Source: Candidatus Calidifonticultor daggyaiensis
GTDB taxonomy: Bacteria > Actinomycetota > Humimicrobiia > Humimicrobiales > Humimicrobiaceae
Reading direction: 5' to 3'
Assembly: GCA_015661035.1 (NCBI GenBank)
Contig: JACVJA010000008.1
Location: 1 to 13,249, forward strand
DNA length: 13,249 nt
A program made the translations under genes and the position numbers. A model generated the notes under the pieces. It had not been told where the DNA came from, made no database searches, and worked only from the letters and a program-made list of their open reading frames with translations. Below, in pieces: positions 1 to 7,490 of the stretch; position 1 is the first letter of the stretch; each line of letters starts with the position of its first letter.

Positions 1-1
1 G

Positions 2-1258
2 CTAAAAAAAATAGACAACAGGCTTTTTCCTGACTATATAATTATTAATAATTTTATTCAATTATCTAAAATTGATGATAATTTATTGTTAAGTTTATTT
101 AGTTTAAACAATAGTCATTTAAACAGAAACATTAAAGCATTGGATAAAAAAGAAGATATGGCAAGTAGTATTTACTATGATGAAAGTAAACCCAATTTTA
201 AAAGCAATGGAAGCAATTTAAGTTTTAGCACTGATGAAAGAGGCTATAATTTTAGAAGTAGTATTTTTAATAGAATTTTTATAAGAACACCGCATATTAT
301 TTATGACGATGATTTTTTTATATTTGAAAAAGTTTTTGCAAAGCTAATTAAACTTGGTATTAGAAATTTTTCAATTTCAAATATTGGAGTTTTAAAGTAT
401 ATATATGATTTTTTAGGCAATACTAAAATCAAGTTAAAGTCTTTAGCTGAAAATAATTTAAATTCTAAAAAAGGCACTCAGATAAAAAAAATAAATTCTG
501 ATATTGATTGTAATATCAATAACAATTCCGGATATTTTAATATTTTGTTAGATTATCTTTTAAATATTTTTAACTCATATAGTATAATATTTTTTTTAAA
601 TTATTTATTTAATCATAAAGATTTTGCCAAATTAAATAGTTTAATATTATCACCTGAATTAAGTTTAAATGAGTTATCAGAGTTAAAGAACAATTTATTT
701 AAAATTATTAATAGTGATTCACTTTTAAACAATAAATTATGTAATCTTAACTTAAATTTAATGGTTTATAGTTATGGGTATTTTCCACTAATAACAGCAA
801 GAATTAATTATAATTTTCTGGAAGAAATTTTGATAAATTTTAAAAATTCGGCAAATAAAAATAATGGTTTTTTAAAACATGATAATAAATTGAAAATAAA
901 AGATAAAAAAATATTTTCGGAAGAAATTTATTTGTTAGACAAAAAAGGTTATAAATTTAAAGTAGAAAAGGATGATTCTAATAATTTAATATTATTAAAT
1001 TCAAAAAGAATTTGTAACCTTTTTGATTTAAAAGATTTCTTTAAAAATAATATAAAAAGTTTTTACATTGATTCAAAAGGCTTGAATATAGAAGAAACAA
1101 TTGAAGTAATAAAATTATATAAAAAGGCTGTAAATTTATTGGAAAATGATAGTTTTCTTGAATACGAGAATTTAATAAGTTTTATTGAAAATAATTATGA
1201 GTATAACTATTTATTTAAAAATTATACAAAAGGCCATTTTTATAGAGAAGTACTATAA
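2..1258 (+). CDS. U32-family peptidase, C-terminal part (5' partial)
   Basis: The reading frame is open from position 2 to the TAA at 1256-1258, so the TTG at 86 is not the true start: 28 extra codons precede it and the gene begins outside the window. The visible 418 residues resemble the C-terminal half of U32 (collagenase-like) peptidases of the long DUF3656-containing type. Recognisable blocks are a RTPHIIYDDD-like segment near residues 95-104, NIFNSYS near 188-194, SPELSLNEL near 217-225, MVYSYGYFPLITAR near 254-267, and a later YLLDKKGYKF block followed by NSKRICNLFDL. The N-terminal catalytic signature of the family lies outside the window or is missing. The CP pair that usually follows the PL[MI]T motif is absent here. 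Asn/Lys-rich low-complexity stretches interrupt the fold near residues 150-177 and 280-305. Substrate unknown; U32 proteins include collagenases and RNA-modification factors. Family call fairly sure, function not. Confidence 0.7.
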   Translation, partial: LKKIDNRLFPDYIIINNFIQLSKIDDNLLLSLFSLNNSHLNRNIKALDKKEDMASSIYYDESKPNFKSNGSNLSFSTDERGYNFRSSIFNRIFIRTPHIIYDDDFFIFEKVFAKLIKLGIRNFSISNIGVLKYIYDFLGNTKIKLKSLAENNLNSKKGTQIKKINSDIDCNINNNSGYFNILLDYLLNIFNSYSIIFFLNYLFNHKDFAKLNSLILSPELSLNELSELKNNLFKIINSDSLLNNKLCNLNLNLMVYSYGYFPLITARINYNFLEEILINFKNSANKNNGFLKHDNKLKIKDKKIFSEEIYLLDKKGYKFKVEKDDSNNLILLNSKRICNLFDLKDFFKNNIKSFYIDSKGLNIEETIEVIKLYKKAVNLLENDSFLEYENLISFIENNYEYNYLFKNYTKGHFYREVL

Positions 1259-1433
1259 AAATAATTAATATTATACCAAAAAGGTTCACATGGCTTTTGA
1301 TTTTTTAAAGAGCTAACTTTTGACCTAACTTGTTAATGGTGCAAATAATAGTTTACAATCAAGTAATTATTTTAAAAAGTATATTTTACTATAACTTTCT
1401 ATTATTATAAAAATGGCTATTATTATAAAAAAC
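1259..1433. other. convergent intergenic spacer, no gene seen
   Basis: The spacer lies between the ends of the U32 gene and the PBP gene. I see no strong GC-rich hairpin plus T-run. An exact 15-nt direct repeat (CTATTATTATAAAAA) occurs at 1399-1413 and 1417-1431, just after the PBP stop codon; it may reflect slippage. Confidence 0.5.
1399..1431. repeat. 15-nt direct repeat, two copies
   Basis: CTATTATTATAAAAA occurs exactly at 1399-1413 and again at 1417-1431, with 3 nt (TGG) between the copies. It sits immediately downstream of the PBP stop codon. No function is evident. Confidence 0.6.
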
Positions 1434-4313
1434 TTATGATTCTGGGCTTGTTTGAGTAGTTTCTGGCTCTGTTTGAATTGTAATTTTTACTAAAGAACCA
1501 TAATTTAAGTAAGTATCTTTTTCTGGTGATTGACTAATAACAATACCTTTTGCTGTTGGGTCAGGAAGAATATCCACTATAAATCCTAAGCTTTCAAGTA
1601 AGTTTACAGCAGCCATTTTTTGTAAGCCAATTACGTTTGGTAATTTTATTCCAAGACTTATTTTAATTATTATTTCATTGGTTTTTAAATAATTTAGTCC
1701 TGAATCAGGGGTTTGTGAAAACACCTTATCTTTTTCTTTTTGGCTTTCTTCGTAGATTATATTTATATTTTTAAAGCCTAAATTATTTAGTTTTTCGACT
1801 GCTTCATTTTCTGTCAGTCCAATAACTGAAGGAATTACTCCTTCAGGATTTTCACCTTTGCTTACATATAATGTTACTTTTGTATTTTTTGTAATGCTTG
1901 AGTCTTGTGATGGTTCTTGTTTAAAAACAAGACCAATAGATTGCAAATCACTATAATCATTAATAATTTCAATATTTTTAATGCCTAAGCTCTTTAAAAC
2001 ATCAACAGCAGTATTTTTTTCAACTCCAATTAGATTTGGCATTGCTATAGTTTCTAAGCCTTTGCTTACATATAATGTTATACTTAATGGCTCACCTGAA
2101 AGAGATTCTACAATATTTTTAGGGGATGGATCTGTCTTGAAAACTATATTTTCATTATAAGTATCATTAAATTCTCTAACCTCTGTAATTATAAAATTTA
2201 ATGATTCAAGAATTTGCTTTGCTTCTTCAATATTTTTCCCTATTACATCAGGTACTTCTATTTTGTTATGGATATTGCAATATTCTTTTGGCTCTTTTCC
2301 TTTTATATAAATTCTATATTCTAATGATTCTTTCGGGCACCAAAATGTTGGAAGTAAGCCTGAGTCTTTACATATTTGTACGTCAATAAGTTCTCCATCT
2401 GGAGATTGAAACTGCAAAACTGGTTTATCTTTTAAAGCAGAAGACATAAATTCTCGCCAGATTTCAGCAGGAAAGGTACCACCAACAACTGTTGTACCGT
2501 TTATTTTTTCTATTGGCTTATTTGATTCAAGATGTCCCATCCAAACAACAGTGGAGAGTTGAGGTGTATATCCTGCAAACCATGCATCTCTGTAATCACT
2601 AGTAGTCCCAGTTTTACCAGCAGCAGGTCTACCAATATTTGCTCTTTTGCCTGTTCCTTCTGTTATAACTCTTTCAAGAATTTTAGTGGCATAATATGCT
2701 GACGGCTGGTCAATTACAATTTTTTCATTATCTTCAGGGTTTAACTCATATAATATGTTTCCAGAAGAATCAGTTATTTTTAAGATACAAACAGGTTCTC
2801 TATATACACCGTTTGAAGCTAGAGTTGAAAATATTTTTGAAACATCTAAAGGAGTAATTCCATCCTCTAAACCACCTAAAGCAATTGCTGGGTTATGCCC
2901 AATATCATTGATGTTCATTTCAGATAAAAGTTTTTCAACATTTTCTGGACCTATTTTCATTATTAATTGGGCATATACTACATTTACTGAGTATATTGTT
3001 GCATCAATAACGCTCATTTGGTCTGTATCAAATTTTTGGCCACCATAATTATCTACTATCCAATCTGGACCGCTTTGCAAATCTATGGTAATTGGACCAT
3101 TAGGATTGTATTTATCATTTGGTGAAAAATGCTGTCTAATATATTCGATTAATACTGGAACTTTAAAAATTGAACCTGGTTGCCTCCTACCTTGAGTAAT
3201 CACATTAAACTTGCTTTGGCTGTAATTTTTTCCGCCAACTAATGCATAGATATAGCCATTATTTGGGTCAATAGATACCAAGCCATATGAAGGTCCAGGA
3301 TCTTCAGGGAATATTTTATTTATGGCTTCCTCAGCTTTTTTTTGAAGATTTAAATCTAAGGTTGTATAAATTCTTAAGCCGCCTCTAAAAACATCCTGGC
3401 TAGTAAATTTTTTTTCATATAGTTGCTGTTTTACATAATCTATAAAGTAAGGCGCAATTCTATTTTGTTCTTCTTGAGAAATGTTAATTGATTCTTTATT
3501 CAAGACTATTTTTTCTGAAAGTGCATTAAGATATTCATCTTTTGTAATTAATCCCTGATCATACATTAGTTTTAAAACTATATTTCTTCTAAACTTTGCT
3601 TTTTCTATGTTATTAAATGGATTATAAATTTCTGGAGCTCTAATTAAACCAGCAAGAAGTGCTGATTGTGCTATATTAAGCTCGCTTGCGTGTATTCCAA
3701 AGTAAATTTGTGAAGCTTTTTCTACCCCGTAAGCACCTGAACCAAAATAAATTGTATTTAAGTACATTTCTAAAATTTTATCTTTTGTATAATTGCGTTC
3801 AAGCTGTACAGCAATAATAGCTTCGTTAATTTTTCTGCTTATTGTTTTTTCTGGTGAAAAATATACATTTTTAATATACTGCATAGTAATTGTACTAGCA
3901 CCTTGTGCAGCTGACCCACTTTTTATATCTGCAATTAAAGCACCAATAATTCTTTTATAATCAACTCCTTGATGCTCATAAAATCTCTTATCTTCAACTG
4001 CTACAACCGCATTTTTGATATGCTTGGACATTCTAGAAAATGGTATAATTTCTCTGTTTTCTTCTGCATGAAATTCTGTAATAAGCGAGCCGTCAAGTGC
4101 ATATACTTTTGAGGTTTCTGCAATTTCTGATGGAGTTAATTCTTCTAATCTTGGAATTTTACTTAAATATACAAATCCGGCAATTAGCCCAATAAAAACA
4201 ATTAATACTAAAGCTATGATAAAAAAAATAAGACAACCAAAAATAAAACCCCTTTTATTTTTTTTATTCTTTTTTAAATTTAAATTATTATTTTTGTAAA
4301 TCATGGTGTTCAT
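1434..4313 (-). CDS. ponA: class A penicillin-binding protein (PBP1a type) with four PASTA domains
   Basis: Bifunctional peptidoglycan synthase: the glycosyltransferase polymerises lipid II and the transpeptidase cross-links stem peptides on the outer face of the membrane. Length 959 aa. A Lys/Asn-rich cytoplasmic tail (1-21) is followed by one membrane segment (about 22-50). The GT51 domain shows the catalytic Glu at E107 (VEDKRFYEH) and GASTITMQ (138-145). The transpeptidase domain has all three motifs: S381-x-x-K384, S442-V-N444 and K567-T-G-T570. A Cys segment (C648, C659, C679, then H682) typical of this family links to four PASTA repeats at about 687-750, 757-818, 827-887 and 890-947, then a short acidic/Thr tail. 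PASTA repeats bind muropeptide or beta-lactam in other proteins; four on a class A PBP is at the long end. Start: ATG at 4313 has only a weak GAAG upstream; Met4 (4304) is an alternative. Transcribed divergently from tyrS. The symbol is a family-level name. Confidence 0.95.
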   Translation of the reverse strand: MNTMIYKNNNLNLKKNKKNKRGFIFGCLIFFIIALVLIVFIGLIAGFVYLSKIPRLEELTPSEIAETSKVYALDGSLITEFHAEENREIIPFSRMSKHIKNAVVAVEDKRFYEHQGVDYKRIIGALIADIKSGSAAQGASTITMQYIKNVYFSPEKTISRKINEAIIAVQLERNYTKDKILEMYLNTIYFGSGAYGVEKASQIYFGIHASELNIAQSALLAGLIRAPEIYNPFNNIEKAKFRRNIVLKLMYDQGLITKDEYLNALSEKIVLNKESINISQEEQNRIAPYFIDYVKQQLYEKKFTSQDVFRGGLRIYTTLDLNLQKKAEEAINKIFPEDPGPSYGLVSIDPNNGYIYALVGGKNYSQSKFNVITQGRRQPGSIFKVPVLIEYIRQHFSPNDKYNPNGPITIDLQSGPDWIVDNYGGQKFDTDQMSVIDATIYSVNVVYAQLIMKIGPENVEKLLSEMNINDIGHNPAIALGGLEDGITPLDVSKIFSTLASNGVYREPVCILKITDSSGNILYELNPEDNEKIVIDQPSAYYATKILERVITEGTGKRANIGRPAAGKTGTTSDYRDAWFAGYTPQLSTVVWMGHLESNKPIEKINGTTVVGGTFPAEIWREFMSSALKDKPVLQFQSPDGELIDVQICKDSGLLPTFWCPKESLEYRIYIKGKEPKEYCNIHNKIEVPDVIGKNIEEAKQILESLNFIITEVREFNDTYNENIVFKTDPSPKNIVESLSGEPLSITLYVSKGLETIAMPNLIGVEKNTAVDVLKSLGIKNIEIINDYSDLQSIGLVFKQEPSQDSSITKNTKVTLYVSKGENPEGVIPSVIGLTENEAVEKLNNLGFKNINIIYEESQKEKDKVFSQTPDSGLNYLKTNEIIIKISLGIKLPNVIGLQKMAAVNLLESLGFIVDILPDPTAKGIVISQSPEKDTYLNYGSLVKITIQTEPETTQTSPES

Positions 4314-4321
4314 ATGACTTC

Positions 4322-4349
4322 ATTATAAAAAAAACAATATTTAATACAA
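4322..4349 (-). promoter_or_regulatory. candidate promoter for the PBP gene
   Basis: On the minus strand a perfect TATAAT (4327-4322) follows TTGTAT (4349-4344) with a 16-nt spacer. Transcription would start near 4315, only a couple of bases before the ATG at 4313, giving an almost leaderless mRNA, or a leader of about 11 nt if Met4 (4304) is used. The -35 matches consensus at three of six bases, and TATAAT-like strings are common by chance in DNA this AT-rich. Confidence 0.3.
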
Positions 4350-4426
4350 GTCTTTTTAATTCTGTTTTGTTATCTTACTTTAATTTTAAATTAATTTTTC
4401 AATTGATTTTCTAAATAAGTAGAGAT

Positions 4427-4470
4427 AATTCTTAGTAAATAAACATAGAATTCTTAGTAAATAAACATAG
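4427..4470. repeat. exact 22-bp tandem duplication
   Basis: The 22 bases at 4427-4448 (beginning AATTCTTAGTAAATAAACAT) are repeated without a mismatch or gap at 4449-4470. The absence of divergence suggests a recent slippage duplication. It sits in the divergent PBP/tyrS spacer, away from the likely start sites of either gene. Confidence 0.9.
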
Positions 4471-4566
4471 AAAATTTAAGCAAATTAAAATATTTTAGAA
4501 ATTTTAATTTTAAGTTTGGTGTGCCTTTTTCTTTTATTTTATTTATTTAAATACTATTTAATACTG

Positions 4567-4580
4567 CAATTTTTAAATTG
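4567..4580. repeat. short perfect inverted repeat
   Basis: CAATTTTTAAATTG is a perfect 6-bp inverted repeat around a 2-base centre, upstream of the tyrS repeat array. It could be an operator half-site pair, but such palindromes arise easily in AT-rich DNA. Confidence 0.3.
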
Positions 4581-4605
4581 ATATGATAATATTTATTAAA
4601 ATTTT

Positions 4606-4752
4606 AAATAGCAACTGAGGCTATTAGCAGCTTACAATTAGCACAGCTTGCGATTACCAACTGGCTATTAGTTGTTTATAATTGGCACAGCTTGTAATTA
4701 GAATAACTTGAAATTAGCAACTGGCTATTAGCAATAAGTAATTTACAACTGG
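4606..4752 (+). repeat. degenerate array of 13-16-nt units in the tyrS leader
   Basis: The stretch reads as about ten related units of 13-16 nt. Unit starts I see: 4606, 4621 (CTATTAGCAGCTTAC), 4636 (AATTAGCACAGCTTGC), 4652 (GATTACCAACTGG), 4665 (CTATTAGTTGTTTAT), 4680 (AATTGGCACAGCTTGT), 4696 (AATTAGAATAACTTGA), 4712 (AATTAGCAACTGG), 4725 (CTATTAGCAATAAGT), 4740 (AATTTACAACTGG). Unit kinds recur in a fixed order (CTATTAG..., AATTRGCACAGCTTG..., ...CAACTGG), giving higher-order blocks at 4621-4664, 4665-4724 and 4725-4752. CAACTGGCTATTAG recurs exactly at 4658 and 4718. The array ends about 60 nt before the tyrS start. No open frame or RNA family is recognisable in it. Confidence 0.7.
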
Positions 4753-4811
4753 CAATTTTTATAAATAACAGTTTGTAGATGAAGAGTTGAAGGAGAAGGA
4801 TTTTTTTAATT

Positions 4812-6167
4812 ATGGAAAAAAATGTCAATAAGCAGTTAGATATTATTTGTCAAGGAACAGAAGATATTTTATTAAAAGATGAACTTGTAGATTTAATTAA
4901 GACTTCTATATCTAATAATAAGCCCTTAAAAGTAAAACTAGGACTTGATCCTACTGCACCAGATATACATTTAGGTCATACTGTAGTTTTAAATAAGTTA
5001 AGGCAATTTCAAGACTTGGGTCATTTGGCAATATTAATAATTGGTGATTATACAGCAAGGATAGGTGATCCATCAGGCAGGTCAACTTTAAGGCCAAAGC
5101 TGTCACCTGAAGTTATTGATAAAAATGCAGAGACATATATGAAACAGGCATTTAAAATACTTGATCCTGAAAAAGTAAAAGTTGTTAAAAATTCAGAATG
5201 GTTAAAACCGTTAAAATTAGAAGACATTTTAAATTTAACCTCAAGGTTTACAGTTGCTCGAATGCTTGAAAGAGATGATTTTAAAAAAAGATTTAATAAT
5301 AACATTCCAATTGCCATTATGGAATTTTTATACCCCATAATGCAGGCATATGATTCAGTGGCTGTTCAAGCAGATGTTGAGTTGGGTGGAACTGATCAAA
5401 GATTTAATTTATTAGTTGGTAGAGAGCTTCAAAAAGAATTTAATCAAAAACCACAAATTGCTATTACTATGCCTATTTTGGTTGGTACTGATGGTGTTGA
5501 AAAGATGAGTAAAAGTTTAGGTAATTATATTGGTGTTACAGAAAAACCAGAAGAAATATTTGGTAAAGTTATGTCAATTCCTGATGAAATTATGTTAGAT
5601 TATTATAAACTTTTAACTAGATTATCAAAAGATGAAATAGAAAATATTGAGAAAGAAATCAAAGTTGATGGCAAAAACCCTGTTTTTGCAAAGAGAAGGC
5701 TTGCAAAATTAATAGTATCTTATTTATATGACATAAACGCTGCGGATTTAGCTGAGAAACATTTTGATCTTGTATTTAAGCAGAGGCAAATACCTGAAAA
5801 TATTGAGGAATGCATAATAGATATTAACAGCTTGATTGAGCTAAATAAATGCACTAAAGAGAAAGAAAATGAAAAAGCTTTTAATAATTTTAAACATAGT
5901 AATAATTTTAAGCAAATTAAGCAAATTAAAGATTTAGAACAAGATAAAGGTTATTTTTTAGGTAAATCTTTAAAAATAACATACATATTAAATGCTTGTG
6001 GTCTTGCATCTTCTAATAGTGATGCTAAGAGATTAATTGAAATGGGTAGTATTAAAATTAATGGGGAAAAGGTAACGGATTCTAATAAATTGTTTTCTTT
6101 AGAGGATTTAAATAATAAAATTATACAAAAAGGAAAAAGATTTTTTAAAAAAATAATAATTAAATAA
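4812..6167 (+). CDS. tyrS: tyrosyl-tRNA synthetase (TyrZ-like type)
   Basis: Class I aminoacyl-tRNA synthetase that charges tRNA-Tyr with tyrosine in the cytoplasm. Length 451 aa. The Rossmann catalytic domain carries the HIGH motif as HLGH (53-56) inside KLGLDPTAPDIHLGHTVVL, and KMSKS (231-235). This wording (KMSKS, DPTAPDIHLGH) marks the TyrZ-like subfamily rather than the E. coli TyrS type, which has KFGKS. A C-terminal S4 RNA-binding domain spans about 385-445. Between the helical domain and S4 is an Asn/Lys/Phe-rich insertion (about 345-382) containing 6- and 3-residue repeats (NNFKHS/NNFKQI, KQIKQIK). Start ATG at 4812 is preceded by AAGGAGAAGGA at 4790-4800, 11 nt away. No T-box consensus is visible upstream, unlike many Bacillota tyrS genes. 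Probably monocistronic; the next gene is about 200 bp away. Confidence 0.96.
   Translation: MEKNVNKQLDIICQGTEDILLKDELVDLIKTSISNNKPLKVKLGLDPTAPDIHLGHTVVLNKLRQFQDLGHLAILIIGDYTARIGDPSGRSTLRPKLSPEVIDKNAETYMKQAFKILDPEKVKVVKNSEWLKPLKLEDILNLTSRFTVARMLERDDFKKRFNNNIPIAIMEFLYPIMQAYDSVAVQADVELGGTDQRFNLLVGRELQKEFNQKPQIAITMPILVGTDGVEKMSKSLGNYIGVTEKPEEIFGKVMSIPDEIMLDYYKLLTRLSKDEIENIEKEIKVDGKNPVFAKRRLAKLIVSYLYDINAADLAEKHFDLVFKQRQIPENIEECIIDINSLIELNKCTKEKENEKAFNNFKHSNNFKQIKQIKDLEQDKGYFLGKSLKITYILNACGLASSNSDAKRLIEMGSIKINGEKVTDSNKLFSLEDLNNKIIQKGKRFFKKIIIK
5882..5921 (+). repeat. in-frame short repeats inside tyrS
   Basis: TAATAATTTTAARCA occurs at 5882-5896 and 5900-5914, 18 nt (six codons) apart and with one difference. 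It is followed by a 9-nt repeat of AAGCAAATT starting at 5910. They encode NNFKHS/NNFKQI and KQIKQIK in the linker before the S4 domain. In-frame slippage is the likely origin. Confidence 0.7.
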
Positions 6168-6239
6168 TTTATAAATTAATTTACTATAAATATTATATAT
6201 TTATTATAATTAATTAAAATAAATAATTTTTACATTTAT

Positions 6240-6258
6240 TAAATAAATTATTTATTTA
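6240..6258. repeat. AT-only perfect palindrome in the tyrS/hydrogenase spacer
   Basis: TAAATAAATTATTTATTTA is a 9-bp inverted repeat around a single base, about 65 bp upstream of the candidate hydrogenase -10. The rest of the 6168-6364 spacer is almost pure A/T and shows no gene and no clear terminator for tyrS. It might be an operator, but base composition makes chance occurrence plausible. Confidence 0.35.
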
Positions 6259-6300
6259 GAAAAAAACAGAAACAAAAGTAATAAAAGTATAAAATTTTAA

Positions 6301-6357
6301 TTTATTTTTTTATTCATAGTATTATAATAACCTTAAAATTTATTATTTAGCAGGAGG
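6301..6357 (+). promoter_or_regulatory. candidate hydrogenase operon promoter and strong RBS
   Basis: TATAAT lies at 6323-6328; the -35 region 16 bp upstream (TTTATT at 6301-6306) is poor. A strong AGGAGG at 6352-6357 sits 7 nt before the GTG at 6365 and decides the start codon. The RBS is convincing; the promoter is a weak call in A/T-only DNA. Confidence 0.35.
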
Positions 6358-6364
6358 TTTATTA

Positions 6365-7486
6365 GTGTTAATCACTAGGAAAAAATTCTTGCAAATTAGT
6401 GCAGGTTCTATAGCTGGTATTGCTTTGTCGAATTTATGGCTTCCAAAACTTCTTAATGCTTCTAATGCAAAAAATGGTAAAGGCAGACTTCCAATTATTT
6501 GGTTTCAATCTCAAGCGTGCTCCGGGTGTCCAGTTAGCTTAATTAATACAGAATATCCTGGAATTGATGAGGTTTTAATAGAAGTAATTACTCTTGAGTT
6601 TAACCCTGTTATTATGGGTGCCCAAGGAGATTTAGCTATGGATATTATTGAAAGGGTTATAGATGAACAAGCAGGTCAGTTTATACTAGTTGTAGATGGC
6701 TCAATTCCTATTGAGGAAGATGGCTTATATTGCACTGTCGGTGAAATTGATGGCAAGCCTGTAACAGCATTAGAATGGATTAAAAAAATTGGTAAAAGTT
6801 CAATGGCAATTGTAGCTGTTGGTTCATGTGCAGCATGGGGCGGAATACCAGCAGCACCTCCAAATCCAACTGGTGCAGTTCCTGTTTCAAAAGTAATAAA
6901 GGATAAACCAATTATAAATATTCCAGGTTGTCCTCCTCATCCTGATTGGATGATTGGTTCAATTGTCCATGTTTTAAAATATGGAGTACCTGAATTAGAT
7001 AGCTTGGGAAGACCAATAATATTTTTTGGTCCTGATAAAATTGTTCATGATAATTGCGAGTTAAGACAATATTTTGATGCAGGAATATTTGCTAAAGATT
7101 TTGGAGAAACAGGATGTCTATATGAGCTTGGATGCAAAGGGCCAGTTGCCCACTGTGATGTATCTACTAGGGGATGGAATAGTCAAGTAAATTGGTGCAA
7201 TAGATCAGGTGGGCCTTGTATAGGCTGTACAGAACCATTTTTTCCAGGAGGCACAGGGTCAGGCCTTTATGAAAAACTTCCTGCTGCAGAAGTTCCAGGG
7301 CTTGCAAAGATAAATGCTAATGCAAATACTATTGGCATAGCATTAGGTGGTGCTGTTGCAGCTGGAATTGGCGCACATGCTGCGGCAAGAATTGTTGCTA
7401 CAAAGTATAGGCAATATAAGGAAGAAAAGACCAGAGAAAAAGGAACTCCATATATTCTTAAAGAAAAAGATAACGAGGAGGAATAA
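6365..7486 (+). CDS. hyaA: [NiFe] uptake hydrogenase small subunit, Tat-exported and membrane-anchored
   Basis: Electron-transfer subunit of a group 1 [NiFe] hydrogenase: three Fe-S clusters carry electrons from the active site to a membrane cytochrome. Length 373 aa. The Tat-type leader has T4-R5-K6-K7-F8-L9, a hydrophobic stretch (about 11-31) and NASNA (31-35); the twin arginine is RK instead of RR. Proximal cluster ligands: C52, C55, C155, C189. Distal: H228, C231, C251, C257. Medial: probably C264, C285, C288 (CIGC motif), with an extra C278. The two positions that are cysteine in O2-tolerant enzymes are Gly54 and Gly160, so a standard O2-sensitive proximal cluster is expected. A C-terminal hydrophobic helix (about 322-345) followed by a charged tail anchors the protein. 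GTG start supported by AGGAGG 7 nt upstream. First gene of the block; large subunit follows after 4 nt. Confidence 0.95.
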   Translation: MLITRKKFLQISAGSIAGIALSNLWLPKLLNASNAKNGKGRLPIIWFQSQACSGCPVSLINTEYPGIDEVLIEVITLEFNPVIMGAQGDLAMDIIERVIDEQAGQFILVVDGSIPIEEDGLYCTVGEIDGKPVTALEWIKKIGKSSMAIVAVGSCAAWGGIPAAPPNPTGAVPVSKVIKDKPIINIPGCPPHPDWMIGSIVHVLKYGVPELDSLGRPIIFFGPDKIVHDNCELRQYFDAGIFAKDFGETGCLYELGCKGPVAHCDVSTRGWNSQVNWCNRSGGPCIGCTEPFFPGGTGSGLYEKLPAAEVPGLAKINANANTIGIALGGAVAAGIGAHAAARIVATKYRQYKEEKTREKGTPYILKEKDNEEE

Positions 7487-7490
7487 ACAA

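Noticed and set aside
1259..1433. Bidirectional terminator between the convergent genes
   Set aside because: Only weak 4-5-bp stems with long loops could be drawn; none is better than expected from A/T-rich sequence.
2201..3048. Plus-strand open frames opposite the PBP gene (2201-2389 and 2755-3048)
   Set aside because: Antisense shadows of a gene with complete catalytic motifs; no homology or RBS.
4606..4752. CRISPR array
   Set aside because: Units are 13-16 nt, contiguous and degenerate, with no unique spacers and no cas genes nearby.
4500..4811. T-box riboswitch upstream of tyrS
   Set aside because: No AGGGTGG-NACCGCG antiterminator sequence and no GC-rich terminator before the start codon; the G/C-containing part is explained by the repeat array.
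5048..5338. Minus-strand open frame inside tyrS
   Set aside because: Shadow of the conserved TyrS catalytic domain.
7347..7490. Longer N-terminus for the hydrogenase large subunit
   Set aside because: This part overlaps the small subunit coding region out of frame, does not resemble the family, and a strong RBS lies just before ATG 7491.
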